The translations under genes and the position numbers were made by a program. A stretch of DNA of 64,000 nt from Streptomyces parvus (GTDB lineage: Bacteria > Actinomycetota > Actinomycetes > Streptomycetales > Streptomycetaceae), in the NCBI RefSeq assembly GCF_032121415.1, contig NZ_CP135079.1, positions 6,820,001 through 6,884,000 of the forward strand, read 5' to 3'. The notes below the pieces were generated by a model that ran no database searches, had not been told where the DNA came from, and was given only the letters and a program-made list of their open reading frames with translations. This document shows positions 1-8,850 of the stretch, one piece after another (the first letter of the stretch is position 1; the number at the start of each line of letters is the position of its first letter).

Positions 1-411
1 CGGTTCGGCGCCGTCGAGCGCGTCGAGATAGGCCACCATCGCGCTGTACGGCTTCGCGTACTGGGGCGCCATCGGGCCGTGGCTGACACCCAGCCCGAGG
101 ACGAAGCGGCGGCGCGCGTCCGGATCGATCGCCGAGACCGCGGCCGCCACCTCCTCCGCCGTGTGGTTCCAGATGCTCAGGATGCCGGTGGCCACGGTGA
201 TCGAGCGGGTGGCGGCCACGACGGCGGCGGCGTCCCCGGGCGTCGGACTGCCCCCGATCCAGACGGTGCCGTACCCCAGTTCCTCCAGTTCTGCGAGCGC
301 GTCGGCGATCGCCTCCCCGCCCGCTTCGTCCACGCGCGACGCGTGCAGGGCGCCGCTCCAGATCCCCACGCGTCCGAAGGCGCTGCCTGTTCCGGTCGTC
401 TCAGAAGTCAT
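1..411 (-). CDS. LLM-class F420-dependent oxidoreductase (partial)
   Basis: The N-terminal 137 codons of a luciferase-like flavin/F420 oxidoreductase are present; the gene runs off the left edge of the window. The start is the ATG whose complement ends at 411. Visible family features are the early strand reading RVGIWSG, the segment TVWIGGS (the usual position of the first beta/alpha units of the TIM barrel), SITVATGILSIW and the stretch RRFVLGLGVSHGP, all typical of actinobacterial 'LLM class F420-dependent oxidoreductase, TIGR03620-like' proteins. The substrate cannot be told from the sequence. It is followed at about 100 bp by a gene on the same strand. Confidence 0.8.
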   Translation of the reverse strand, partial: MTSETTGTGSAFGRVGIWSGALHASRVDEAGGEAIADALAELEELGYGTVWIGGSPTPGDAAAVVAATRSITVATGILSIWNHTAEEVAAAVSAIDPDARRRFVLGLGVSHGPMAPQYAKPYSAMVAYLDALDGAEP

Positions 412-510
412 GGTGTGATCAACAATGATCCGGCCCGGCTATTCCTGGCCGGAGGGCCATTCACCCGTCCGGATGTGCACGCCCCATGCCGTCGGCCACG
501 ACGAGCGGTC

Positions 511-1710
511 TCACTCCTCGGGGACGTCCTTCATGAACACGATCCCGTCGATGCGGTCCAGGTGCGCCGGGTCGAGCGGGGCATAGCCGAAGTACGGGGA
601 CGTGCGCCGAACGGGGTCGGTGGCGGCGAGGGCGGCGGCCGACTCGGAGGCGACGAGACAGGTCCCGGCCGGGATCGCGTACAGGGCTCCTTCAAGGGTC
701 TCCGGCGGCGGGGTACCGACCCCCTGGTGCCGCAGCGTGCCGAACGCGGTGGCCAGGAAGCCGTACTCCTCGCCCAGGCGGGTGTGCACGATGGCGCCCG
801 CGCTCCACCACTCCAGCCGCTGCCCGCCCATCCGCATCGAGCTGATGTCGCGCTGGAGATGGCTGTTGTGCGCGTGGACCAGAACCGGCCCCCGCTCCGC
901 GAGCGCGAGGAGATTGTCGGCCATCATCTGGTCCCGCAGCCCCGTCAGCCGCGCCAGCCGGCTCGGCGAGGCGTCCGCCATCCAGTGGTGGTAGCGCAGC
1001 AGCCCCGAGGCGGCCCGCGCCCGGAGCCGCGCCCGGTAGAACGCGTCCCGTGAGGTCGCCGCGATCAGGTGCGGTGCCCAGGCGTGGAGCAGCGCCCCCA
1101 GATCGTCGGCGAGCAGCCGCAGTTCCCCGGCCTCGGCCGACCGCCCGAAGGAGGCGGACGGATCCAGCATCGCCGCGGGGTCGGTCCACCGTTCGTCGGG
1201 GCCGAGCAGGTGGTCGAGCGTCTCGGCCGTGCACGGAATCAGCCCCGGGTCCACGTGGTCGGTGAGGGTGCGGTGGAGCGCGGTGAGGGTCTCCCGGGGG
1301 CTCGCGGCCCCGGCCATCTCCAGCGGACCGTCGAAGCCGGCGAAGCGGACCCGGTCGGACGCGGGCCGGCCGTCGTTGAACGCGCGCATCCAGCACACCA
1401 GTTCACGACTGGCGGCGGACGCCCCGAGACCGTGGCTGAAGCCCTGCTCCAGTACGTCGTCCAGCGCGCCCGCACCCGACGTCACGTGGTCGTCCACCAG
1501 AAGCCCTGCCACGCAGTCGCTCTCGACGGCGATGGTCCGGTACCCCTCCTGCTCGACCAGCTGCCGGAAGAGGGCGTTGCGCAGGCGGAGCGGGGCGTCC
1601 ACCCCGTGGGTGGGCTCGCCCAGGGCCAGTATCCGGGGCGGGGAGGCGAACAGCCCCATGACGGAGGCCGCCTCGACGGCGTGGGCGATGTCCTTGATGT
1701 CGTCTGCCAT
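511..1710 (-). CDS. Erythromycin esterase family protein
   Basis: This 399-residue protein belongs to the Ere family of hydrolases, some members of which open the lactone of macrolides; most Streptomyces members have no known substrate. The family signature GEPTHG is at residues 31-36, with E32 and H35 matching the catalytic Glu/His pair known from EreA/EreC. AVESDC follows, and a later His-rich segment reads VLVHAHNSH. An upstream in-frame ATG at 1770 would overlap the divergent MerR start, so the ATG at 1710 is preferred. It lacks a strong Shine-Dalgarno and may be leaderless. A perfect palindrome sits just before it, so control by the divergent MerR protein is likely. Macrolide resistance is possible but not shown. 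Confidence 0.85.
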   Translation of the reverse strand: MADDIKDIAHAVEAASVMGLFASPPRILALGEPTHGVDAPLRLRNALFRQLVEQEGYRTIAVESDCVAGLLVDDHVTSGAGALDDVLEQGFSHGLGASAASRELVCWMRAFNDGRPASDRVRFAGFDGPLEMAGAASPRETLTALHRTLTDHVDPGLIPCTAETLDHLLGPDERWTDPAAMLDPSASFGRSAEAGELRLLADDLGALLHAWAPHLIAATSRDAFYRARLRARAASGLLRYHHWMADASPSRLARLTGLRDQMMADNLLALAERGPVLVHAHNSHLQRDISSMRMGGQRLEWWSAGAIVHTRLGEEYGFLATAFGTLRHQGVGTPPPETLEGALYAIPAGTCLVASESAAALAATDPVRRTSPYFGYAPLDPAHLDRIDGIVFMKDVPEE

Positions 1711-1713
1711 GGC

Positions 1714-1731
1714 TTCAACAGTATCGTTGAA
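1714..1731. promoter_or_regulatory. Palindromic operator between esterase and MerR genes
   Basis: A perfect inverted repeat TTCAAC-N6-GTTGAA lies in the 58-bp divergent gap, 3 bp from the esterase start and 38 bp from the MerR start. MerR-family regulators bind such dyads in divergent promoters, so this is the likely binding site of the adjacent regulator. Confidence 0.5.
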
Positions 1732-1768
1732 CCTTCGGTGGAGACTTCTGAGCGATATCCTCGGGAAC

Positions 1769-2542
1769 ATGGCGAAGAACCCTCAAACAGCAGATCGCCT
1801 GCGCCCCGTCGACCTGGCCCGTCGGCACGGTCTGTCGACCCAGGCGGTGAGGAACTACGAAGCGGCGGGCATCCTCCCGGCCGCCGGGCGCACCGCCCAC
1901 GGCTACCGCGCCTACACACCGCTGCACGCGGCCGCCCTCGGGGCATTTCTCGCCCTGATCCCCGGCCATGGGCACGCGGCCGCGACGGAGATCATGCGGG
2001 CGGTGAACCGCGACGAGCCGGCGGAGGCGTTCCGCCTTGTCGACGGTGGCCACGCCCAGCTCCTGGAGGACCGCAGGACGCTGGACGCCGTCGAAAGGGC
2101 CCTTCGCGACCTGGGGCCCGGGCCCGTGCCCGCGCCGGACGGCGGGGCGGGCCCCGGCGCGATGTTCGTCGGGCCGCTGGCGGGAAAGCTCGGCATCAGG
2201 CCCGCCACGCTGCGCAAGTGGGAGCGGGCCGGGCTCGTGACCCCGCGCCGCGACCCGCGGACCGGATACCGGGTGTACGACGCGGCCGATGTACGGGACG
2301 CCGCCCTGGCCCACCAGCTCCGGCGGGGCGGCTACCGCCTGGAGCAGATCGCACCGCTCATCGCCCAGGTGCGGGCGGCCGGCGGTCCGGAGCCGCTCGC
2401 CGCCGCCCTGGACGACTGGCACGCCCGGCTGACCGCCCGTGGGCGCGCGATGCTGGCCGGGGCCGCCGAGCTGGACGCCTACCTCCGTGAACGTGAGAGG
2501 CCGGCGCGGGCGCCGGGCCCGCACGGGGCGCACGGCACGTGA
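1769..2542 (+). CDS. MerR family regulator with two HTH domains
   Basis: This 257-residue regulator is unusual in carrying two MerR-type winged helix-turn-helix segments. The first is at about residues 11-75 (VDLARRHGLSTQAVRNYE, then GYRAYTP) and the second at about 131-205 (LAGKLGIRPATLRKWERAG, then GYRVYDAADV). No Cys-rich metal site or large ligand domain is seen. The ATG at 1769 is chosen because earlier in-frame starts would run through the divergent esterase gene. It probably represses or activates the esterase through the TTCAAC/GTTGAA dyad. The ligand is unknown. It ends 9 bp before the convergent acyl-CoA dehydrogenase gene. Confidence 0.85.
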   Translation: MAKNPQTADRLRPVDLARRHGLSTQAVRNYEAAGILPAAGRTAHGYRAYTPLHAAALGAFLALIPGHGHAAATEIMRAVNRDEPAEAFRLVDGGHAQLLEDRRTLDAVERALRDLGPGPVPAPDGGAGPGAMFVGPLAGKLGIRPATLRKWERAGLVTPRRDPRTGYRVYDAADVRDAALAHQLRRGGYRLEQIAPLIAQVRAAGGPEPLAAALDDWHARLTARGRAMLAGAAELDAYLRERERPARAPGPHGAHGT

Positions 2543-2551
2543 GCGGTTCGG

Positions 2552-4210
2552 TCAGGCGGGCAGCCGCTCCAGCAGGGCCGCGAAGTCCGTGCCCGCCGGA
2601 AGGGTGCCGAACGCCAGTCCCTGGTCCCCGGCGAGGCGGGACGCGCAGAACGCGTCGGCCACCGCCGCCGGAGCATGGCGTACCAGTAGCGAGCCCTGCA
2701 GGACGAGAGCGGCCCGTTCGACGACCCGGCGGGCCCGGAGCTGCGCGTCCTCCGGGCGGGCCAGCTCGGCCCGCAGCTCCCGCCAGGCCGCGTCGAGGCG
2801 CGTGTCCGCCCCGGCGGCCGCTCCGATCTCCGCGCTCAGGGCCTCCAGGGACTCGGGCTCCCGCGTCAACGCCCGCAGCATGTCGAGGGCGTTGACATTG
2901 CCGGAACCCTCCCAGATGCCGTTGAGCGGGGCCTCGCGGTACAGCCGGGGCATCCCCGACGCCTCGTCGTAGCCGTTGCCGCCGAGGCACTCCAACGCCT
3001 CGGCGACCGCGACGGGCTGCCGCTTGCACACCCAGTACTTGCCGATGGCGGTGGTCAGCCGGAGGAAGGCGCGTTCCCCTGCGTCGCCCCGGTGGGCGCG
3101 GTCGGCGGCCCCCGCCAGGCGCAGGGCCAGGGTCGTGGCGGCCTCGGACTCCAGGGACAGATCCGCCAGAACGTTGCGCATCAGGGGCTGGCCGATCAGC
3201 TCGACGCCGAACACCGCGCGGTGGCGCGCGTGATGGGCCGCCTGCGCGAGCGCCGCACGGGTGCCGGCGGCGGACCCGAGCACGCAGTCGAGCCGGGTCA
3301 TCGTCACCATGTCGATGATCGTGCGCACGCCCTTGCCCTCGTCACCGACGAGCCAGGCCACGGTGTCGTCGAACTCCGGCTCGCTGGACGCGTTGGACCG
3401 GTTGCCGAGCTTGTCCTTGAGCCGCTGGATGCGGAAGGTGTTCCGGCTCCCGTCCGGCAGCACGCGCGGAACCAGGAAGCACGACAGACCGCCGGGCGAC
3501 TGGGCGAGCACCAGGAAGAGGTCGTTCATCGGCGCACTGGTGAACCACTTGTGCCCGCGCAGCCGCCAGGTGCCGTCGGCCTGCTCGACGGCCACCGTGG
3601 TGTTGGCACGGACGTCGGTGCCGCCCTGCTTCTCCGTCATCCCCATACCGGCGAGCAGACCGCGCTTGGCCGTGGGGGTGTTCAGCCCGGGCTCGTACAC
3701 CCGGCTGGTCAGCAGCGGCTCGTACGTCTTCGCGAGAGCGGGGGAGCGGCGCAGTGCCGGTACGACCGCGTACGTCATCGAGATGGGGCACAGATGCCCC
3801 TGCTCCAGCATCGTGGCCAGCATGAAGCCGCCGGCCCGGGCGACATGGGCCCCGGGGCGCTCGTCGGCCCAGGCGGCACCCGCCAGCCCAGCCCGTACCG
3901 AGGCGTCCATCAACGCGTGATACGCCGGGTGGAACTCGACCTCGTCGATCCGGTGGCCGAAACGGTCGTGGGTGCGCAGCTCCGGCTCGTGCCGGTTGGC
4001 CTGGTCGGCCCAGTGCTGAGCCTCCTCGCCGCCGACGTACCGCCCGAAGCGGTGCAGCTCCTCCAGATGCCAGGCGGCGCCCTCGCGGCGCACCCCTTCG
4101 AGCAGCACCGCGTCGTCGGCGGGGTCATGACCGGTGAGCGGCGGCGCCTGATTGGTCACCTCGTGCGTCACGGCGGTCGGGTTGCTGCGTGGTGCGGTGG
4201 GCGTGGACAT
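2552..4210 (-). CDS. aidB: AidB-like acyl-CoA dehydrogenase
   Basis: This 552-residue flavoprotein is of the acyl-CoA dehydrogenase superfamily, AidB branch. AidB has weak isovaleryl-CoA dehydrogenase activity, binds DNA and is induced by alkylation damage in Escherichia coli. The motif GMGMTEKQGGTDVRANTT (family FAD/substrate loop) occurs near residue 190. It is followed by HKWFTSAPMND and the C-terminal acyl-CoA dehydrogenase helices, with ECLGGNGYDE near residue 420. The length matches AidB (about 540) rather than ordinary 380-residue dehydrogenases. The start at 4210 has GGAGGAGA about 5 bp upstream. A TetR gene lies directly upstream on the same strand and may regulate it. Whether it protects DNA here is inference. 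Confidence 0.85.
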   Translation of the reverse strand: MSTPTAPRSNPTAVTHEVTNQAPPLTGHDPADDAVLLEGVRREGAAWHLEELHRFGRYVGGEEAQHWADQANRHEPELRTHDRFGHRIDEVEFHPAYHALMDASVRAGLAGAAWADERPGAHVARAGGFMLATMLEQGHLCPISMTYAVVPALRRSPALAKTYEPLLTSRVYEPGLNTPTAKRGLLAGMGMTEKQGGTDVRANTTVAVEQADGTWRLRGHKWFTSAPMNDLFLVLAQSPGGLSCFLVPRVLPDGSRNTFRIQRLKDKLGNRSNASSEPEFDDTVAWLVGDEGKGVRTIIDMVTMTRLDCVLGSAAGTRAALAQAAHHARHRAVFGVELIGQPLMRNVLADLSLESEAATTLALRLAGAADRAHRGDAGERAFLRLTTAIGKYWVCKRQPVAVAEALECLGGNGYDEASGMPRLYREAPLNGIWEGSGNVNALDMLRALTREPESLEALSAEIGAAAGADTRLDAAWRELRAELARPEDAQLRARRVVERAALVLQGSLLVRHAPAAVADAFCASRLAGDQGLAFGTLPAGTDFAALLERLPA

Positions 4211-4282
4211 CGGATCTCCTCCGGGCGGCGGGGCGGCGGGTCGGGCACCCCGGGGGCGGGGACGGGCGAGGCGCGGACCCGG

Positions 4283-4888
4283 TCAGGGGGCCGCGCCCGC
4301 GCAGCGCAGGGCCACGGCGGTCAGCCCGGCGACGAGCAGGTCCGCGTCGTGCGCGGCCGGGGTGCTCAGCGGATGGACGAGGACCTCGCCGACGGCGCCG
4401 GTGAGCGCGGCGGCGGTGATCTCCGCGTCCTGGCCGGGGAACCGGTCCGCGGCGACCCCCTCGTCGATCACCGAGGCGAACAGCGCCCGATAGCGGCGGC
4501 GGAACGCCAGGCGTTCCGCGCCGACCGCAGGCTCGGCGGGCGCCGCGAGCAGCGCGTACGCCAGACCGTGGTTCTCCAGGGCGCGGCGGGCGAACACCTC
4601 CACTCCCCGGCGCAACCGGTCGGCCGGGTCACCGTCGCCCTCCAACACCTCGCCCAGCACGTCCACCTCACGTTGCGCGGCGCGCCGGAAGACCTCCACG
4701 GCCAGCGCGGACTTGGACGAGAAGTGCTGGTAGACGGAGCCGGCGGCGATGCCGGCCGCGTCGGCGACCGCGGTCACGGACGCCTGCGCCCAGCCGACCT
4801 CGGCCACGACCTCGGTGGCGCGGACGACGAGATGCTCCCGGGCGGCTTCCAGTCGGCGCATTTCGGCTGGGGTCTTGCGGTAGGCCAT
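4283..4888 (-). CDS. TetR family transcriptional regulator
   Basis: This 201-residue protein has a TetR N-terminal HTH (residues about 15-65, with VTAVADAAGIAAGSVYQHF and KSALAVEVF) and a C-terminal all-helical ligand domain. The gap to the AidB-like gene on the same strand is 72 bp, so the two may be co-transcribed. The upstream sequence holds a TGAA-N6-TTCA dyad, a plausible autoregulatory site. The ligand is not predictable; fatty acyl-CoA is a guess from the neighbour only. Confidence 0.85.
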   Translation of the reverse strand: MAYRKTPAEMRRLEAAREHLVVRATEVVAEVGWAQASVTAVADAAGIAAGSVYQHFSSKSALAVEVFRRAAQREVDVLGEVLEGDGDPADRLRRGVEVFARRALENHGLAYALLAAPAEPAVGAERLAFRRRYRALFASVIDEGVAADRFPGQDAEITAAALTGAVGEVLVHPLSTPAAHDADLLVAGLTAVALRCAGAAP

Positions 4889-4896
4889 GAAAGAAG

Positions 4897-4910
4897 TGAA
4901 CCATCATTCA
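4897..4910. promoter_or_regulatory. Possible TetR operator
   Basis: TGAA-CCATCA-TTCA is an inverted repeat 9 bp upstream of the TetR start, in the short gap before the metallophosphoesterase gene. Position and symmetry suggest autoregulation; the arms are only 4 bp, so chance is not excluded. Confidence 0.3.
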
Positions 4911-4942
4911 GAGTTTCCCGCCATGGCCCCCCGCCCGGCTCG

Positions 4943-6169
4943 TCAGGAGCCTCCCCGCGGGGACCGGAGGACGAGCAGGGTGATCTCACTGGGGGCGAAG
5001 ACGCGGAAGGGCGGGCCCCAGAAGCCGGTGCCACGGCTGGTGTAGAGGAGGGTGCGCGCGCCGTGGCGGCTGAGGCCCGCGACGGCCGGCTGGTCGAGGC
5101 GGACCAGGTAGTGGAACGGCCAGATCTGGCCGCCGTGGGTGTGACCGGAGAGCTGGAGGTCGATGCCGTGGGCCGCCGCGCGGTCGACGAACTTGGGCTG
5201 ATGGGCGAGGAGCAGGACGGGGAGACCGGGATCGGCGCCGTCGAGGGCTCCCGCGAGATGGGCGCGGTGGCCGGCCAGCCCGGAGGACTCGGCGGTGACG
5301 TCGTCGACGCCGGCCACCACGAGGCTGTCACCGCCGCGTTCGAGCAGCAGATGGCGGTTGCGCAGCGGCTCCCACCCCAGCTCGTCCATCAGGTCGACCC
5401 AGCCCTGGGCCTCGCTGTAGTACTCGTGGTTGCCGGTGACATAGACCCGGGCCCGGGTGGCTTGCACCGTACCCAGGGGAGCGGCCTGGGCCCGACGGCG
5501 TTCGGCCGTGCCGTCCGCGATGTCGCCGGTGTGGCAGACCAGATCGGCCTCCAGGGTGTTCACCCTCTCGCAGACGCGTGCGGACCACCGGGCGCGGTCG
5601 AGCGGGCCGTAGTGGGTGTCGGTGATCAGGACGACCCGGGTTCCGTCCAACCCGGCTCCCAGGCGCGGGAGCTCCACATCGAGCCGACGGACGCGTGGCA
5701 CACGTCGGGCCTCGGCATACCCCCAGGCGAGCAGCGCGGCGGTGACACCGAGGACGGCCCAGGTGACGGTGCGCGCCCGGTCCTGCCCGTCGCCGACGCC
5801 GGCCACGGTCAGGGCGAGCCGCAACAGGACGCCGAGCAGAACGGACCAGGTGAACAGGGTCCATATGCCGCCGAGCAGCGTGTCCCCGACGATCGCCACC
5901 CGGTCCTGCTGACGCCGGCCGTGGCCGCGCGCCATCGCGACCGGCATACCGACCAGACCCAGGACGAACAGTCCGGTTCCGGCCGTCGCGACGGGCAACG
6001 GCCAGCGCTGACCTGCGTGCAGGAGAACCCAGCACGGCACGGCCCACAGCAGGACGGGAGCGGCCAGGGGGATGTAGCGCATCAGACGCTGCAGCCGACT
6101 CCGCGGCGCTTCTCGCGCCGCGCCGCCTGCCGCACCGTCCGCGGATCGGGTATCGCTGGTCTCGGTCAC
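4943..6169 (-). CDS. Membrane metallophosphoesterase (calcineurin-like)
   Basis: This 408-residue integral membrane protein has four hydrophobic segments in residues about 30-150 followed by a cytoplasmic or extracellular phosphoesterase domain. The dimetal motifs are all present: DTHYG (D-x-H), GDIAD (G-D-x-x-D), GNHEYY (G-N-H-E) and SGHTHGGQ (G-H-x-H). It belongs to the YkuE/YaeI-like group of membrane metallophosphoesterases, which may act on phospholipid headgroups; its own substrate is unknown. The GTG start at 6169 has AGGAGG 6 bp upstream. Confidence 0.85.
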   Translation of the reverse strand: MTETSDTRSADGAAGGAAREAPRSRLQRLMRYIPLAAPVLLWAVPCWVLLHAGQRWPLPVATAGTGLFVLGLVGMPVAMARGHGRRQQDRVAIVGDTLLGGIWTLFTWSVLLGVLLRLALTVAGVGDGQDRARTVTWAVLGVTAALLAWGYAEARRVPRVRRLDVELPRLGAGLDGTRVVLITDTHYGPLDRARWSARVCERVNTLEADLVCHTGDIADGTAERRRAQAAPLGTVQATRARVYVTGNHEYYSEAQGWVDLMDELGWEPLRNRHLLLERGGDSLVVAGVDDVTAESSGLAGHRAHLAGALDGADPGLPVLLLAHQPKFVDRAAAHGIDLQLSGHTHGGQIWPFHYLVRLDQPAVAGLSRHGARTLLYTSRGTGFWGPPFRVFAPSEITLLVLRSPRGGS

Positions 6170-6373
6170 GCTTGCCCTCCTGAGGTCCTGCCCGGTCGAT
6201 CCCCGCCGCCGGGCCTTGCTCCTGCTCCGGTCTCCCTGCCGGATTCTCTCGCGGGACCGGGATCCGCTTCACGGGGTCGGCTTCCGGCCCCGGTTCATCG
6301 CGCCGCGACGATCTTCACTCGCGCAGTCCGCGATTCGGACCCCAGCCCCCCGCGGCGCTCGTAGGATGCCTGG

Positions 6374-6667
6374 ATGTCCAAGCCGATACGGATGGGGCGC
6401 CGCACCTGGGTCGCCGCGTGGGCGGTGCTCTGCGCGGCGGGCCTCGCCGCCACTGCCGCACTGCAGGACTCCTCGGCGTCGCAGCCGCGGCCCGCCGAGT
6501 CCGTCAGCGCTGAGTGCGCCGAGGTCGTCGCGGAGGCCAAGAGGCAACTGGCCGCGTCCGGGCAGCAGGGCGAGGACGGCGGAGTAGTGGCCTTCTCGCG
6601 AGGATCGTCAAGCACCTTCGAAGACTGCGACGACGAGCTTCGCGGCTATCTTCTCGGCAATCAGTGA
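6374..6667 (+). CDS. Small exported or membrane-anchored hypothetical protein
   Basis: This 97-residue protein begins with a short basic segment (SKPIRMGRR) and a hydrophobic helix at about residues 11-29, i.e. a signal peptide or N-terminal anchor. An acidic soluble tail with two cysteines (AEC and EDCDDE) follows, which could form a disulfide outside the cell. No family is recognised. It sits alone between divergent and unrelated genes. Confidence 0.6.
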   Translation: MSKPIRMGRRTWVAAWAVLCAAGLAATAALQDSSASQPRPAESVSAECAEVVAEAKRQLAASGQQGEDGGVVAFSRGSSSTFEDCDDELRGYLLGNQ

Positions 6668-7025
6668 CACTCCCGCTCCGCCTCTGACGTACGGCCGCGT
6701 GAAGAGAGGGCGGGCGGACGAATGTCCTCATGCGGCCGGAGCGCGCGGACCGTTCGCCGACACGCGTCCACCGGTCGTGACGCGGCCCGCACGTCGGCGC
6801 GCCTGTCGCCGCAGCCGTCGCACCGCCGTTCCTTTAGGTAGGGCTACGTATTGATAGACGCCGTCCGAGCGCCGCAAACTCTGGGCGGCAAAGCCCATCA
6901 CAGGTCATCCCCGCGGCCGCCCGGCCCGATCTCCCGTCGCCACGGCTCTTTTGTGGTGCCCGCATGCCGGGCGGTCCACCCCCACCAGGCCCGACAGGGC
7001 CTGTGACGCATCAAGAGGAGAAGCT
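6668..7025 (+). promoter_or_regulatory. Intergenic region upstream of the S8 protease
   Basis: This 358-bp stretch has no convincing gene. It contains an imperfect dyad at 6835-6850 (TAGGTAGGGCTACGTA, symmetric at 12 of 16 positions) followed by TTGATAG. This is a candidate regulator site or promoter for the secreted protease downstream. Confidence 0.35.
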
Positions 7026-8639
7026 GTGGATCGTCCAGTTCGCGCCCTGCGGAGACTGCTCGCCGTCGGAGCCGGTGCCGCCCTGCTCGTCGGCGCCGCC
7101 TCGACCGCCGAGGCCACGGCCGCACCCGCACCGCCGGGTGCTGGCGAAGGCCGCATCGTCGGTGCGGACCGCCCCGACGCGGTCGAAGGCTCCTACATCG
7201 TCACGCTCAAGGACTCCGTGGCCCGTACGGAGATACCCTCCGTCGCGCGGTCCCTGTCCCAGCGTCACGCGGGCCAGGTGAGGAGCACCTACACCACCGC
7301 CCTGCGCGGCTTCTCGGTGAAGATGAGCGAGGAGAAGGCCGAGCGCCTGGCCGCCGACCCGTCGGTGGCCCGCGTGGAAGCCGACGGCGCGGCGTACGCC
7401 ACCGGCACCCAGCCCCATCCGCCCAGTTACGGCCTGGACCGCATCGACCAGCGCAGCCTCCCGCTGGACAAGAGCTTCACCTACCCCAGCGACGCGTCCG
7501 ACGTCACGGTCTACGTCGTCGACTCCGGTGTCCGTATGAGCCACGGCGACTTCGCCGGGCGGGCCACCAGCGGCTACGACTTCATCGACAACGGCACCAA
7601 CGCATCGGACTGTCATGGGCATGGCACTCACGTCGCCGGGACCGCCGCGGGCAGTTCCTACGGGGTCGCCAAGGCTGCCAAGATCGTCAGCGTCCGTGTG
7701 CTGAACTGCCAGGGCACCTCCGGCACCACCTGGGACCCGGTCCTCCGCGGCATCGACTGGGTCACCAAGAACGCCAAGAAGCCCGCCGTGGTCAACATGA
7801 GTGTCGGCGGCGGCAAGACCCAGTCCATCAACGACGCGATCAACAACTCCATCGCCTCCGGCATCACCTGGGTCGTCGCGGCGGGGAACAACAACGCCGA
7901 CTCCTGCCAGTACTCGCCCTCGTCCACCCCGGCGGCGATCACGGTCGGCGCCACGAACAGCTCGGACGCCCGCGCCACCGGCTGGAACAACGGCCAGGCC
8001 TCCAACTTCGGCACCTGCCTCGACATCTTCGCGCCCGGCGACAAGATCATCTCCACGTCCAACGCGGGTGACAGCGCGAACCAGTCCATGAGCGGAACTT
8101 CCATGGCATCCCCGCACACGGCCGGCGCGGCCGCCCTGCTCCTGGCCGCCACCCCGTCGCTCAGCCCCGCCCAGGTCCGCGACGAACTGGTCGCCGACGC
8201 CACCCCGGACAAGATCAGCGACGCCCGCCCCGGCTCGCCCAACCGCCTGCTCTTCACCGGCACCGGCGGCGGCGAGGACCCCACCGATCCCCCCGGCAAG
8301 AAGTTCGAGAGCACCGGGCAGGTCCAGATCCGCGACAACGCCGCCGTCGAGTCCCCCATCACCGTGACCGGCATCGACGGCAACGCCCCCGCCAACCTGT
8401 CGGTCACCCTCGACATCCGCCACACCTTCCGCGGTGACCTCAAGGTCGAACTGCTTCCCCCGGGCGGAGGCGCGGCCGTCCTGAAGGACTTCAACTCCAA
8501 CGACAGCGCCGACAACGTCCAGGGCACGTTCACGGTCGATACCTCCGGCAAGCCCGCCAACGGCGTCTGGAAGCTCCGCGTCACCGACAACTGGGTCAAC
8601 GACACCGGCTACATCAGCTCCTGGTCCCTCCAGTTCTGA
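7026..8639 (+). CDS. Secreted S8 subtilisin-like protease with P-domain
   Basis: This 537-residue preproprotease has a signal peptide at residues 1-30 (basic start, hydrophobic core) and an inhibitor I9 propeptide at about 52-125 (SYIVTLKD to VARVEAD). The catalytic S8 domain has Asp in YVVDSGV (D166), His in GHGTHVAG (H199) and Ser in SGTSMASPH (near 359). After a Pro-rich linker there is a C-terminal proprotein-convertase P-domain at about 435-537 (beginning KKFESTGQVQIRDN), common in Streptomyces extracellular proteases. GTG at 7026 is chosen because AAGAGGAG lies just upstream and the signal peptide begins there. A strong terminator follows. It probably degrades extracellular protein. Confidence 0.93.
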   Translation: MDRPVRALRRLLAVGAGAALLVGAASTAEATAAPAPPGAGEGRIVGADRPDAVEGSYIVTLKDSVARTEIPSVARSLSQRHAGQVRSTYTTALRGFSVKMSEEKAERLAADPSVARVEADGAAYATGTQPHPPSYGLDRIDQRSLPLDKSFTYPSDASDVTVYVVDSGVRMSHGDFAGRATSGYDFIDNGTNASDCHGHGTHVAGTAAGSSYGVAKAAKIVSVRVLNCQGTSGTTWDPVLRGIDWVTKNAKKPAVVNMSVGGGKTQSINDAINNSIASGITWVVAAGNNNADSCQYSPSSTPAAITVGATNSSDARATGWNNGQASNFGTCLDIFAPGDKIISTSNAGDSANQSMSGTSMASPHTAGAAALLLAATPSLSPAQVRDELVADATPDKISDARPGSPNRLLFTGTGGGEDPTDPPGKKFESTGQVQIRDNAAVESPITVTGIDGNAPANLSVTLDIRHTFRGDLKVELLPPGGGAAVLKDFNSNDSADNVQGTFTVDTSGKPANGVWKLRVTDNWVNDTGYISSWSLQF

Positions 8640-8652
8640 GCCGTCCTGCGCC

Positions 8653-8694
8653 TCCCGGGCCGGTGAGCCTCTCCGCGAACTCACCGGCCCGGGA
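8653..8694 (+). terminator. Terminator after S8 protease
   Basis: A perfect 15-bp stem (8653-8667 with 8680-8694) and a 12-nt loop lie 13 bp after the protease stop. It is GC-rich without a T-run, as usual in Streptomyces. Confidence 0.8.
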
Positions 8695-8850
8695 CGGGGG
8701 CGTCTGCGGCGCCCGCACACGCGTCGCAGACGCCGCACCTCTTTCCAGTGCCGCCGGGACGGGCCATCATGAGGCCGTTCCGACGGCCGGTCGCATCGCC
8801 CGCCCGCACATCCGTCCTGCCGATGCCGCTCAGGAGCGCGGAAGGAAGCC

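Noticed and set aside
3092..6364. Very long open frame (over 1000 codons) on the plus strand
   Set aside because: It runs antisense to the AidB-like, TetR and metallophosphoesterase genes, has no family features and an Arg/Gly/Pro-rich composition typical of shadow frames in GC-rich DNA.
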